A stretch of DNA of 64,000 nt, taken from Erysipelotrichaceae bacterium (GTDB lineage Bacteria > Bacillota_I > Bacilli_A > Erysipelotrichales > Coprobacillaceae). Positions 18,877 through 27,803 of the stretch are shown one piece after another. A model generated the notes under the pieces. It was not told the origin of the DNA, did not search any database, and was given only the letters and a program-made list of their open reading frames with translations. The first letter of the stretch is position 1; each line of letters begins with the position of its first letter. The stretch covers positions 1 through 64,000 of the forward strand of contig JAGZJH010000008.1 in assembly GCA_018365815.1 (NCBI GenBank), given 5' to 3'. Position numbers and translations under genes: made by a program.

Positions 18877-20678
18877 TCATCAACAGATAATACTGCCATA
18901 AAAGCTTCTTGAGGAATTTCTACACTTCCTACTGCTTTCATACGTTTTTTACCTTCTTTTTGTTTTTCTAATAATTTTTTCTTACGAGTAATATCGCCAC
19001 CATAACATTTAGCTAAAACGTTTTTACGCATTGCTTTAATATTTGTTCTAGCGACAACTTTACCTTGAATAGCTGCTTGAATTGGAACTTCAAACATTTG
19101 TTTAGGAATAATTTCTTTTAATTTTTCGCAAATAATTTTCCCTCGATTATAAGCAAAGTCTTTATGGACAATTGAAGAAAGTGCATCTACAACTTCACCA
19201 TTTAATAAAATATCCATTTTAACTAATTTACTGATCTTATAACCTGTAATTTCATAATCAAATGAAGCATATCCTTTTGAACAAGATTTTAATCGATCAA
19301 AGAAATCATAAACAATTTCTGCTAATGGAACTTCATAAATGACTGTCATACGAGTATCATCAGTATATTGAATATCCACATATTCACCACGTTTATTTTG
19401 ACAAAGTTCCATAATTGGTCCTACAAATTCATTAGGTGTCATAATCGTCGCTTTTACATAAGGTTCTTCAATATGATCTATTTTTTGTACTGCTGGTAAT
19501 TTAGCAGGGTTATCGATATCTATCACAGTTCCATCTGTTAAATAAGCATGATAAACAACTGAAGGAGCAGTAGCAATTAAATCTAAGCCAAATTCACGTT
19601 CTAAACGTTCTTCAATAACATCCATATGCAATAATCCTAAAAAGCCACATCTAAATCCAAAACCTAGTGCTTGTGAAGTTTCTGGATCAAAACTTAAAGC
19701 AGAATCACTTAATTGCATTTTTTCTAACGCTTCTCTTAAATCATTATAACGCGCATTATCTACTGGATACAATCCACAATAAACCATTGGGTTTAATTTA
19801 CGATATCCCGGTAAAGGAGATACGCATTCATTGCCTATTACTGTAACAGTATCCCCAACATGAATATCACGTATTGATTTAATTGAAGCCGATAGCCACC
19901 CTACTTCTCCGGTAATCAATTCATCTTTTTTAACTTCCACTGGCGTATTAACCCCTACCTCAAGTACCTCGTAAACTGCATCACTTGCCATAAATTTAAT
20001 CTTATCGCCAACTTTAATTTTCCCTTCAACAATTCGTACTAAAACAATAACTCCTCGATAAGCATCATAAAACGAATCGAAAATTAAAGCCTGTGTTGGG
20101 TGATTGATATTCCCTTTAGGAGCGGGAACATAGTTGACAATCGCCTCTAATACAGATTCAATATTTAATCCATTTTTAGCAGAAATTAACGGTGCTTCAT
20201 CTGCTGGCAATCCAATAACATCTTCTATTTCTTGTTTTACACGATCAGGATCAGCACTTGGTAAATCTATTTTATTAATTACCGGAATAATTTCTAAATT
20301 ATTATCAATAGCTAAATAAACATTGGCTAAAGTCTGTGCTTCTACACCTTGTGCAGCATCTACGACTAAAACAGCACCTTCACAAGCAGCAAGTGAACGT
20401 GAAACTTCATACGTAAAATCGACATGACCCGGTGTATCTATTAAATGAAGCAAATAAGTTTCACCATCTTGTGCTTTATAATTTAATTGTACTGCATTTA
20501 ATTTTATAGTAATTCCACGTTCTCTTTCTAAATCCATGCTATCAAGTAACTGTGCTTTCATATCACGACTAGCCACTGCACCTGTCAATTGTAAAATACA
20601 ATCGGCAAGTGTTGATTTTCCATGGTCAATATGAGCAATGATGGAAAAATTACGGATTTTTGATTGATCAATACTCAT
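18873..20678 (-). CDS. lepA: elongation factor 4 (back-translocase GTPase)
   Basis: 601 residues, normal length. A translation GTPase thought to help stalled or mis-translocated ribosomes and subunit biogenesis. G1 AHIDHGKST, G3 DTPGH and G4 NKID are intact, as is the C-terminal domain with CYGGDITRKKKLLEKQKEGKKRMK. I chose the ATG at 20678 (MSIDQSK), preceded by GTAGGTG, over a TTG 18 nt upstream. Confidence 0.97.
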   Translation of the reverse strand: MSIDQSKIRNFSIIAHIDHGKSTLADCILQLTGAVASRDMKAQLLDSMDLERERGITIKLNAVQLNYKAQDGETYLLHLIDTPGHVDFTYEVSRSLAACEGAVLVVDAAQGVEAQTLANVYLAIDNNLEIIPVINKIDLPSADPDRVKQEIEDVIGLPADEAPLISAKNGLNIESVLEAIVNYVPAPKGNINHPTQALIFDSFYDAYRGVIVLVRIVEGKIKVGDKIKFMASDAVYEVLEVGVNTPVEVKKDELITGEVGWLSASIKSIRDIHVGDTVTVIGNECVSPLPGYRKLNPMVYCGLYPVDNARYNDLREALEKMQLSDSALSFDPETSQALGFGFRCGFLGLLHMDVIEERLEREFGLDLIATAPSVVYHAYLTDGTVIDIDNPAKLPAVQKIDHIEEPYVKATIMTPNEFVGPIMELCQNKRGEYVDIQYTDDTRMTVIYEVPLAEIVYDFFDRLKSCSKGYASFDYEITGYKISKLVKMDILLNGEVVDALSSIVHKDFAYNRGKIICEKLKEIIPKQMFEVPIQAAIQGKVVARTNIKAMRKNVLAKCYGGDITRKKKLLEKQKEGKKRMKAVGSVEIPQEAFMAVLSVDE

Positions 20679-20745
20679 TTTAACACCTACTTTCAAGTGT
20701 CAATTATAACAAAATTCTAGTACAATTACAATAAAACAATTCTTA

Positions 20746-21045
20746 CTACTTTAAATACGCATCTAATAATTTAATCTTTTCTACAACTATAATACTATGT
20801 TCATCAAATAGTTTTTCAATTCTACCTTTAATACTCATAAAACCATATGTATAATTCTCTTCCTCAAAAAGATAGGAATCACCTTGCCATAAAGCACATT
20901 CAATTTCCTCAACCTCATAAAAACCTTCTCCGTTTCTTAAAGGTTTTTCTACCCCTAATATAATGATATACCATTTTTTACCTTTAACTTTTCTAAACCC
21001 CACTTTTTTGATAAGTTTCCCTACTAATATCACTTCATTAATCAT
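20746..21045 (-). CDS. small single-strand DNA-binding-like (OB-fold) protein
   Basis: 99 residues. The opening INEVILVGKL and following strand pattern match the OB fold of SSB, but it lacks the acidic C-terminal tail (DDDIPF-type) of true SSB and is shorter. It may be a nucleic-acid-binding paralogue; function unknown. No Shine-Dalgarno lies next to the ATG (21045) or the in-frame TTG (21048). A strong one, GAAGGGAGGG (21094-21103), lies on the far side of a perfect hairpin, so initiation may depend on that fold. A possible promoter is TTGTTA-17-TGATAC further upstream. Confidence 0.72.
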   Translation of the reverse strand: MINEVILVGKLIKKVGFRKVKGKKWYIIILGVEKPLRNGEGFYEVEEIECALWQGDSYLFEEENYTYGFMSIKGRIEKLFDEHSIIVVEKIKLLDAYLK

Positions 21046-21054
21046 CAATTTCTA

Positions 21055-21092
21055 TTACTAAATGTATTTTATAAATAAAATACATTTAGTAA
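21055..21092 (-). promoter_or_regulatory. perfect 18-bp hairpin between Shine-Dalgarno and start codon
   Basis: Two 18-nt arms (21055-21072 and 21075-21092) are exact reverse complements around a 2-nt centre. In the mRNA the hairpin lies after GGGAGGG and before the start of the SSB-like gene. Folding it out leaves about 10 nt between Shine-Dalgarno and ATG, or 7 to the TTG, both normal spacings. No T-run follows, so it is not a typical terminator. Confidence 0.7.
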
Positions 21093-21289
21093 TCCCTCCC
21101 TTCATTTTTATTTTTACCTTGTATCAACAATGCTACTTAAAAATAACAAAATTACCGAATTATGACAAATAGCCAAAATTCAACTTTTATCATATTATAT
21201 ATATATTGGTTATTAAAATACACTTCAATTTTTAAATTTCTAATTATATTTTAAATTTTTATGTGCATAATTAGAAAAGGTGAAAATAT

Positions 21290-22288
21290 ATGAAAAATAA
21301 TAATTTAATTAATAAATCGTATTTCATGGCCGGATTATTATCAAATAGTTTTTTTATTTCTGAAATTCTATTTAATCTGCTATATCAAAATACAAGTGAT
21401 ACTTTTATCTACTACGCATTCACAACTTTTATACTTATCTTAATTTTATCGCCACTTGCATATCGCTATTTTAATCAACGTTTTACTTCAAATTATCATT
21501 TAATAAGCAAAATCACTTTAATCATTTATTTGCTTGTAACTACTCTTTTAACCCTTTTAGCCGTTGTAGATTTTGTAGAAGTACATTGGCTATCTGATAC
21601 ATCAGTATATGTGATTGTTATTTCTTTAATGGCAATTATATTATATGCTACAATGATTGGAACATTAGATTTTTATAAAGCCAATAATATTTTACTCATC
21701 ATTTTTGGAATAATTATTTTAGGTTATTTTATCTTTAAAAGTAATTATATTTATTTATCTTTTTATCCCTATGTGTTTCCAAAATTTTACTTTAACTTAA
21801 ATGCCTTGTTTATTACTTTTTTAATATTTTTTGAAGCTTACACTATTTTTATTCTTCCCGTTGTTAATCAAACTAATTTATCTAAAAAAACGTTTTATAC
21901 TTATATTCTAACCCTTATATTGTTTATTGGTTTAAAAGCAATTATTCATTACAACGAATTTCAAGGTATTTTAGATATTGTTCTCTATCCTTTTTTTGAA
22001 AGTTACAGCATGATTTATTTTGGCCAATATATTGGTTATTTAAATTTTCCAATTTTATTTTATTATATCATTGGAGGATTTTGTAAAATTGGGTTTAATT
22101 TAAAAATTATGCAAACACTCATTACAAATTACAAAACTATTTTGATAGTCATTCTATTATTAAGTGGTTTAGCGATTTTATTATTAATTTATAACCAATT
22201 GATGACTTTTTTTAAAATACCCATGATTATGATTGCTTTAATAAGTTTAGTCTTGACGTTAGTGATTTATAAAGAAAAGAGGTCTTAA
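21290..22288 (+). CDS. spore germination protein, GerAB-type permease
   Basis: 332 residues made almost entirely of about ten hydrophobic segments, matching the APC-like B subunit of nutrient germinant receptors. It sits in the spore inner membrane and is thought to bind the germinant. First gene of a B-A-C operon, with GAAAAGGTG as Shine-Dalgarno. A late forespore sigma factor promoter would be expected; CATAATTA at about 21264-21271 resembles a sigma-G -10, but I see no convincing -35. Confidence 0.85.
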   Translation: MKNNNLINKSYFMAGLLSNSFFISEILFNLLYQNTSDTFIYYAFTTFILILILSPLAYRYFNQRFTSNYHLISKITLIIYLLVTTLLTLLAVVDFVEVHWLSDTSVYVIVISLMAIILYATMIGTLDFYKANNILLIIFGIIILGYFIFKSNYIYLSFYPYVFPKFYFNLNALFITFLIFFEAYTIFILPVVNQTNLSKKTFYTYILTLILFIGLKAIIHYNEFQGILDIVLYPFFESYSMIYFGQYIGYLNFPILFYYIIGGFCKIGFNLKIMQTLITNYKTILIVILLLSGLAILLLIYNQLMTFFKIPMIMIALISLVLTLVIYKEKRS

Positions 22289-22291
22289 TGA

Positions 22292-23653
22292 ATGATTTAT
22301 ATTACAGAATTAAAAGATCATTTTAAAAAGAGTGAAGATGTTAAATTTAAAGAAAATAACGAATATTCACTGATCTATTGTGAAGGTTTATGTGATGTTA
22401 AAGAGATTGAAAATGAAATACTTGGTAAAATATATCGTCATCTTTTATTGGATCCTAAAAATATTACTTCAGCTGTGTTAACGATTAATCCTATTAAAGC
22501 TATTGATTATTCCACCATTGATGAATTAATATTTAGTGGTTTTTGCTTATTTTACTACCAACAAACTTATTACTCTATTAATGTTATTAACGTTCCCAAA
22601 CGAACACCGGATCAGTCTATTATTGATATAACTATTACTGGTCCTCGAGATAGTTTTATCGAAAATATCGAAACTAATGTTGCATTAGTTCGAAAACGCT
22701 TAAAAACTTCTGAGTTGAATTATCAGAAATTCACTTTAGGAAAAAACACCAAAACACAAATAGGTTTATTATATATGAAAAATAAATGTGAACCTAAAAT
22801 CATCCAAAAATTGACCAATCAACTTAAACAATTAAGTGAAACTGATATTACAAGTTCCGGTCAATTGCGTAGTTTATTATATGGTAAACAAAAAAGACTT
22901 TTTCCACATATGACCTATACAACACGTCCTGATTATTGCACTTTAAGTTTATTAAAAGGACAGTTTGTAATTTTTATTGATAATTTCAATAATGCGAATA
23001 TCGGACCGGCGACGCTTTCGCTATTTATTGATTATTCAGACGATATTAATGATCATTTTATTACTACTTTTTTAAATCGAAGTTTGTATTTCTTTTGTGG
23101 TTTTATTTCAATATTTTTAATGGGATTTATTATCGCCATTTATTGTTATCACCCTCAAGAACTACCTATTTTATGGCTTTCGAATATTTTAAGTATTCAA
23201 AAAGGAATGGTTTTACCTGTCTATTTAGAAATAATATTCGCTACGTTGTTATTTGAATTATTCCTTGTTGCCGGCACAAGATTGCCTGCTGGAATTTCTT
23301 CCACTTTATTAGTTATTGGTAGTGTTTTATTAGGACAAAATGCAATTTCAAGTGGCTTTATCGGATATGATATTATGTTTTTATCTGCGTTTAATATAAT
23401 TTGTAATTACTCTGTTTCAAATAATATTTCATTTAATAGTGTCATTACCGTTTTAAAAATAATTGTTTTTATAGCCAGTGCTACATTAGGACTTTATGGT
23501 TTCATTCTTTCTTTTGTAGGCATTACATTATACTTATCCTCACTTAAATCATTTGATAAAGATATGATTAATCCTTATTTAGTATTAAATTTTAAAACAT
23601 TTAGTCAACTATTTAAATCTGTTAATTTTAAAAAGAAGGTGAAATCATCATGA
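22292..23653 (+). CDS. spore germination protein, GerAA-type subunit
   Basis: 453 residues. A soluble N-terminal half (about 1-260) is followed by several membrane segments and the conserved GTRLPAGISSTLLVIGSVLLGQ region. A subunit of the Ger germinant receptor that oligomerises into the channel-like part. The start is 3 nt after gerB's stop, and the TGA stop overlaps the start of the C gene (ATGA), so the operon is translationally coupled. Confidence 0.92.
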   Translation: MIYITELKDHFKKSEDVKFKENNEYSLIYCEGLCDVKEIENEILGKIYRHLLLDPKNITSAVLTINPIKAIDYSTIDELIFSGFCLFYYQQTYYSINVINVPKRTPDQSIIDITITGPRDSFIENIETNVALVRKRLKTSELNYQKFTLGKNTKTQIGLLYMKNKCEPKIIQKLTNQLKQLSETDITSSGQLRSLLYGKQKRLFPHMTYTTRPDYCTLSLLKGQFVIFIDNFNNANIGPATLSLFIDYSDDINDHFITTFLNRSLYFFCGFISIFLMGFIIAIYCYHPQELPILWLSNILSIQKGMVLPVYLEIIFATLLFELFLVAGTRLPAGISSTLLVIGSVLLGQNAISSGFIGYDIMFLSAFNIICNYSVSNNISFNSVITVLKIIVFIASATLGLYGFILSFVGITLYLSSLKSFDKDMINPYLVLNFKTFSQLFKSVNFKKKVKSS

Positions 23654-24744
23654 CTTGGATAAAAAAAATATTGATTGTAGTTATTTTATTGTTTAATTGT
23701 GGGTGTAGTGATTTAAAAGATTTATATAACTTAACCTTTCCCGCATCAATGGCAGTAGATTATGTTGAAGGGGAGTATGTCGTTACATTTCAAATCATTA
23801 ACCCCAACTCACTTTCAAAACCGGAAGTTGAATCTTCTTTTAATAAAGGTGAAATATTAATTACTTCTTCTAATGCACATTCAATCGGTGAAGCAATTCA
23901 AAAATTAGAAAATAAAATGCGAATGGAAATTAAAGTAGAACATATTGATACTTTATTTATTTCACCTACAATGCTTGAAATTTCACATATGAAAGAAGTG
24001 CTCAACTATTTTTTACATGATCAAAATTTAAGATTAGCGGCAAGTATTTTTATTAATGATACAGATATTAATGAAATCTTTCAAGTCAAACATAATATAT
24101 CAAGTTCCCCTTATTTTTCATTAATTGCTTATAATTCAATTGATAAGCTAAATGTTTTAGAAATTCCGACCTCTGTTTTAGAAATTATTAAAACCTTTGA
24201 AGCAGACGCTAAAATTAATATTATTCCAAATTTAAGTGTTGATAAAGAATCTACCTTGATTAACGAAGGAGAAAGTCAAGATGCAAAGCGATTTGAAATT
24301 AAAAACCTAACTATTTTAAATCATCAAACTGCTTCTACTTTTAAAATTGAAGATATCGGTGGTCTAATGTACATTAATGAAAAAAGCAATAATGATGTAA
24401 ATGAAACTATTCCTTATAAAGATAATGGAATTAATTATACAATTCTTCATTCTAGCACACATACTGCTTTTAAAAATAATCGTTTTCAAATTATTCTTGA
24501 TACCTCTTTAGCGTTAGAGTCTTGTCCGCCTGAGTTGTCTGAGCAACAAAATATTGAACTAATTAATGAGGCAATGAAAAATGAAATTTATAATACTTAT
24601 AAACTTTTGTTGGAAAACGATATTGATTATTTAAATTTACATGATTTAAGTCATCAAGAGGTTAAAATTGATGATATTGATATTATTATTAATAGTCAAG
24701 TGGAACTTAAAAATAATTATATTAATCATGGAGGAATTGAGTAA
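23650..24744 (+). CDS. spore germination lipoprotein, Ger(x)C family
   Basis: 364 residues. An N-terminal signal with a Cys-rich cleavage region (LLFNCGC, lipid acceptor Cys17 or Cys19) should anchor it outside the spore inner membrane. The body matches the GerAC family (FPASMAVDYVEGEYVVTFQI, and a C-terminal domain with NEAMKNEIYNTYKLL). It completes a full receptor. A terminator follows at 24817. Confidence 0.9.
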   Translation: MTWIKKILIVVILLFNCGCSDLKDLYNLTFPASMAVDYVEGEYVVTFQIINPNSLSKPEVESSFNKGEILITSSNAHSIGEAIQKLENKMRMEIKVEHIDTLFISPTMLEISHMKEVLNYFLHDQNLRLAASIFINDTDINEIFQVKHNISSSPYFSLIAYNSIDKLNVLEIPTSVLEIIKTFEADAKINIIPNLSVDKESTLINEGESQDAKRFEIKNLTILNHQTASTFKIEDIGGLMYINEKSNNDVNETIPYKDNGINYTILHSSTHTAFKNNRFQIILDTSLALESCPPELSEQQNIELINEAMKNEIYNTYKLLLENDIDYLNLHDLSHQEVKIDDIDIIINSQVELKNNYINHGGIE

Positions 24745-24816
24745 AATGTTCTTTTATGTTTATATATGATTTTGAATTGAAGTGATATTATCAAATTGTG
24801 TATTTTATTGCAAATT

Positions 24817-24848
24817 AAAAGCAACTCTCTTTGTTGGCAGTTGCTTTT
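24817..24848 (+). terminator. terminator of the ger operon
   Basis: AAAAGCAACT pairs with AGTTGCTTTT and is followed by TT, about 75 nt after the C gene. Confidence 0.82.
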
Positions 24849-24864
24849 TTATGTTTTTTTAATT

Positions 24865-25046
24865 CTATAGAGTAGGGTTTTGATATTTAGATTTATTTTT
24901 AAAACAACCAATTAGAATTAAAACAATACCCAAAATGGCTATTGGATATAAATCATATTAGGTATATGATAAATAAGCCTGTCAATTCCAGACATAACAA
25001 TATAAATAATAAATCCTATACTCATTAAAATACTTTTATCTTTCAT
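24865..25046 (-). pseudogene. frameshifted small membrane protein
   Basis: From the ATG at 25046 (AAAGGAAA upstream) the frame encodes MKDKSILMSIGFIIYIVMSG and continues to a TAG near 24942. Shifting one frame there gives YPIAILGIVLILIGCFKNKS and a stop at 24865. Joined, the two halves make a plausible protein of about 58 residues with two membrane segments, so a single-base indel is likely. Family unknown. Confidence 0.5.
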
Positions 25047-25071
25047 CAGAATTTCCTTTCTTAATTAGAAT

Positions 25072-25760
25072 TCATAATTTTACTAATTTACCTTTTTCAA
25101 AATAATATATATCTTCTCTTTTATATCCGTATTTAGAATTATGTAGGTTTATATGTGGTTCAAATTTAAATATTTTTACTTCTGATAGTTTTAATTGATT
25201 CCCTTTTTCTATATAAACTCTATCATCTTTATTTTCTACAATAGAATGACCTAAATTCATAAATTCATGTTTAGAAATTACATCATTTATATAAAAATAC
25301 AATTCTTCAAAAGTCATATCAGGAGTGGCATTTTCAATAAGTATTTGATGTAAATATTGTCACATTTTTAAACCTTGTTTCCATTCAAGATTCTGTATAT
25401 CTTCTACATTATCCACTACTACTCCGTTTTCAATAATTATTGTTCTTGCATAGTCTCACCAAATATTATTGTTTTGAGGAGAAAGATCAACAGTTATAAT
25501 ATCGTTTTTATTTACAATTTTCTTTGAAGTACGATTTTTCCCTGATATAGAAACTGTTGTTTCATCGCAAAAAAACACAAATGCACCAACATTCCAATAC
25601 CAAAATAAATTGGCACCATTTTTAAGCATAAATTCTTCACAAATATTTCTTATCTGCAATAAAAACATTCCAACTTTCATATTTTTTTAAGGTATTCTAT
25701 AGTTGCTTTATTTAAATTTGTATATCCAAATTCGTCATATAGTTCTTCTCCTTAACTTCT
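25072..25760 (-). pseudogene. M24-family metallopeptidase-like gene, two in-frame TGA codons
   Basis: One frame from 25680 to 25072 is interrupted by TGA at 25456-25458 and 25360-25362. Around them, ITVDLSPQNNNIW-DYART, LGHSI and FEPH are the ordered metal-binding strands (Asp, Asp, His, Glu) of the M24 creatinase/aminopeptidase fold. The region before LGHSI looks shortened. Upstream, ELYDEFGYTNLNKATIEYLKK lies in another frame, so there is at least one frameshift too. The first TGA falls where relatives usually have Gly (GGA), the second fits a Glu codon (GAA). The gene is dead. Confidence 0.7.
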
Positions 25761-25852
25761 ATTTTATTATTTTACTTTCTTTAGCAAACTGAAATTTGTC
25801 GTTTCCTCTATTTCTTAAGAAAGGCTTACCCATTTTCTTATTATCAATCATA

Positions 25853-26335
25853 TCACAATTTTAAAACTACCACTATTTCTCCTTGATCTATTTCACCATT
25901 TTCTATAAACCCAAACTTTGAATATAGTCTTTTCGCATTTAAATTTTCAGGTTCATAAGACAAATAACAATATTCTGCTTGCCCGCATGGAAATGTTTTA
26001 ATAAACTCTAAAGCTAAACGAATTGCTTCCTTTCCATATCCTTTATTTTGATATTTTTCATCAATCATCAATCGCCAGATACTATAATTGCCATAAGCAA
26101 TTTGTGGCGGATTTTCAAATGATTCATCTACATCATATCCTATCATCAAAAATCCAACAGGAATTTCATCATCAAAAATACCAAATGGAAAAGCATACCC
26201 ATTTCCAGTTATTGCTATATATGCTTCTATGATACTTAACTCATTTGGTGCAACAAACGATTGTTGTTCCTTGCTGACATGTAGTTTTAATATATCCCAG
26301 ATATTTTTTGCGTTGATTTTTTCAATTCTAATCAT
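25853..26335 (-). CDS. GNAT-family N-acetyltransferase
   Basis: 160 residues. The acetyl-CoA-binding motif A reads DEKYQNKGYGKEAI (about 97-110), and motif B is LNAKRLYSKFGF. It resembles spermine/spermidine acetyltransferases of the Blt/PaiA type (for example IWRLMIDEKYQNKG, YEPENLNAKRLY), so polyamine acetylation is possible but unproven. Clear AAGGAGGAG Shine-Dalgarno. It is the one intact gene among decayed neighbours. Confidence 0.85.
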   Translation of the reverse strand: MIRIEKINAKNIWDILKLHVSKEQQSFVAPNELSIIEAYIAITGNGYAFPFGIFDDEIPVGFLMIGYDVDESFENPPQIAYGNYSIWRLMIDEKYQNKGYGKEAIRLALEFIKTFPCGQAEYCYLSYEPENLNAKRLYSKFGFIENGEIDQGEIVVVLKL

Positions 26336-26398
26336 AATATCACTCCTCCTTAAATTAAGATTTTTTATCTATTTAACTTCATAAAATGAAAGTTATCA

Positions 26399-26695
26399 TT
26401 AACCATTATTAAACTTTTCTTTACATTTTATATATTGTACTACTAAAAAATAAATAGTTATATCTTTATCATCTAAACCTGTAAATACAATTAAATCATC
26501 ACGTAAATAACTACTTCCTTCAACAAAAATATATGAAGAATTTAACTCAAATTTATCATTCTTAAAAATACTGTCTTGAATATGATACAGTTTTTTATCT
26601 TTTACTTCAAATATTTTTATTACCGGATTTTTTCCATGTGTTAGATGGGAAATCAAATAAACTTTTACTTTTGTTGAATTATGTACTTTATTCAT
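26399..26695 (-). CDS. uncharacterised 98-residue protein
   Basis: Soluble, beta-rich pattern, no family recognised. There is no good Shine-Dalgarno before the ATG, and it lies between a frameshifted gene and the acetyltransferase, so it may be weakly expressed or a remnant. Confidence 0.4.
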   Translation of the reverse strand: MNKVHNSTKVKVYLISHLTHGKNPVIKIFEVKDKKLYHIQDSIFKNDKFELNSSYIFVEGSSYLRDDLIVFTGLDDKDITIYFLVVQYIKCKEKFNNG

Positions 26696-26754
26696 TAACT
26701 TCTAATTCATTTAACCTTATTTATTAATCCAGAATAAATTGCAACTGTTGTTTT

Positions 26755-27099
26755 TTAATATGATTTTACAAACGGCTTCATAAACCATTTTTTAGGTGCA
26801 ATATTTTCTGTAAAATCAATTTTTGTTTGATTGTTTTTAGAAGTAAAAACGCCTACCCAATGTCCTTTCATATTATTATTTTCAAGATCGAACTCCCATC
26901 GTTGATAAGGTTCAATAACTGTTATTGTAAATATTGTCGCATAATCATTTTTAATATATTCAATAAACTGTTTATCATTAACAAATTCTGTTTCGCTTAA
27001 ATCACTACGCCATTTGCTATACTGACTAACATCAAAAATAATTTCCCATACTTTCAAAATATCGCAATCAAGCGTTTCTTTTATACTTGAAATCACCAT
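26755..27099 (-). CDS. SRPBCC-family protein, C-terminus lost by frameshift
   Basis: 114 residues of a START/Bet v1-like (SRPBCC) fold, starting at the ATG at 27099 after GAGGAG. The core VWEIIFDVSQYSKWRSDL and WEFDLENNNMKGHWVG is typical of small lipid- or ligand-binding members. It ends at KPFVKSY and TAA, about 20-25 residues early. Adding one T at the stop would restore YLKKQQLQFI to a stop at 26724, which matches the usual C-terminal helix. So a single-base deletion has probably trimmed the last helix. Confidence 0.65.
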   Translation of the reverse strand: MVISSIKETLDCDILKVWEIIFDVSQYSKWRSDLSETEFVNDKQFIEYIKNDYATIFTITVIEPYQRWEFDLENNNMKGHWVGVFTSKNNQTKIDFTENIAPKKWFMKPFVKSY

Positions 27100-27117
27100 T
27101 TTCTCTTTTCTCCTCAC

Positions 27118-27473
27118 ACCTCAAATTTCAAACTACCTATACTTAATTATTTTCATTATCCATTTCAACTTCTAAATACTTTAAATATACAACTTCTTTA
27201 TAAATAATTATATCATGAACAAATAGTTCAATCATTATATTTTCAAATAATCGCTCGATCGATTTTATACCAACAATTAAAAACCTTAATTAACAAACAG
27301 TGATTAAACATTATTTCTTGGATAATAAAAAAAACACACTATTTCAAGTGTGCATTTTAGAGGTATATATAATTAAACATAGAATTTTAAAACTAGGGAA
27401 TTCAAATCACCTATAACTGAATAATTGTCTGTTTAGTTTTTTAATAAGGTTAATTATCTTTAATATTCAATAA
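27118..27473. other. 356-bp intergenic region
   Basis: No coding frame I can support. It holds the acpS terminator at 27335-27352; otherwise it is AT-rich sequence with no clear structure. The SRPBCC gene's promoter must lie in its left part, but I cannot point to convincing boxes. Confidence 0.6.
27335..27352 (-). terminator. terminator of the trmB-trx-ytpR-acpS operon
   Basis: On the minus strand CACACT pairs with AGTGTG, followed by TTTTTTTT, about 120 nt after acpS. Confidence 0.75.
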
Positions 27474-27803
27474 CTAATCTTCGTTTATTACAACAAATGC
27501 AATGGCATAATGATTTTCATGAGAAATCGATATACTTGCATTTTCAATGTTTAAATAAGGGCAACCATTAGACTTGTTCAAAACTTCAATCTCTTGAAAA
27601 GAAGTTTTGCCAATACCCGTTCCTAATGCTTTCATTACTGCCTCTTTAGCAGCAAAACGCCCTCCTAAATATTCTCTTTTTTGTTTATCTGTTTTTTTAT
27701 TTTGGTAAACTACTAACTCATTAGGAGTTAAAACACGTTCAATAAAATGAAAATGCTCTAAATTTAATCGATTTATATCGACCATATCGACACCTATTTT
27801 CAT
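27474..27803 (-). CDS. acpS: holo-[acyl-carrier-protein] synthase
   Basis: 109 residues. It transfers 4'-phosphopantetheine from CoA to ACP. GVDMVDINRL at the N-terminus and GRFAAKEAVMKALGTG (about 46-61) hold the metal- and CoA-binding residues; ISISHE near the C-terminus completes the family pattern. Its ATG directly follows the stop of the 215-residue gene, so it is the last gene of the trmB operon. Confidence 0.94.
   Translation of the reverse strand: MKIGVDMVDINRLNLEHFHFIERVLTPNELVVYQNKKTDKQKREYLGGRFAAKEAVMKALGTGIGKTSFQEIEVLNKSNGCPYLNIENASISISHENHYAIAFVVINED

Noticed and set aside
21055..21092. The 38-bp palindrome as a terminator or small mobile repeat
   Set aside because: It has no T-run on either strand and no second copy in the window. 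The fit to Shine-Dalgarno spacing is a better explanation, though a repeat cannot be excluded without the genome.
25360..25458. TGA read as Trp or selenocysteine
   Set aside because: TGA ends gerA, trmFO and the pseudo-hydrolase gene in this window, Trp is coded by TGG throughout, and the residues expected at the two sites are not Trp or Cys. No SECIS-like hairpin was seen.
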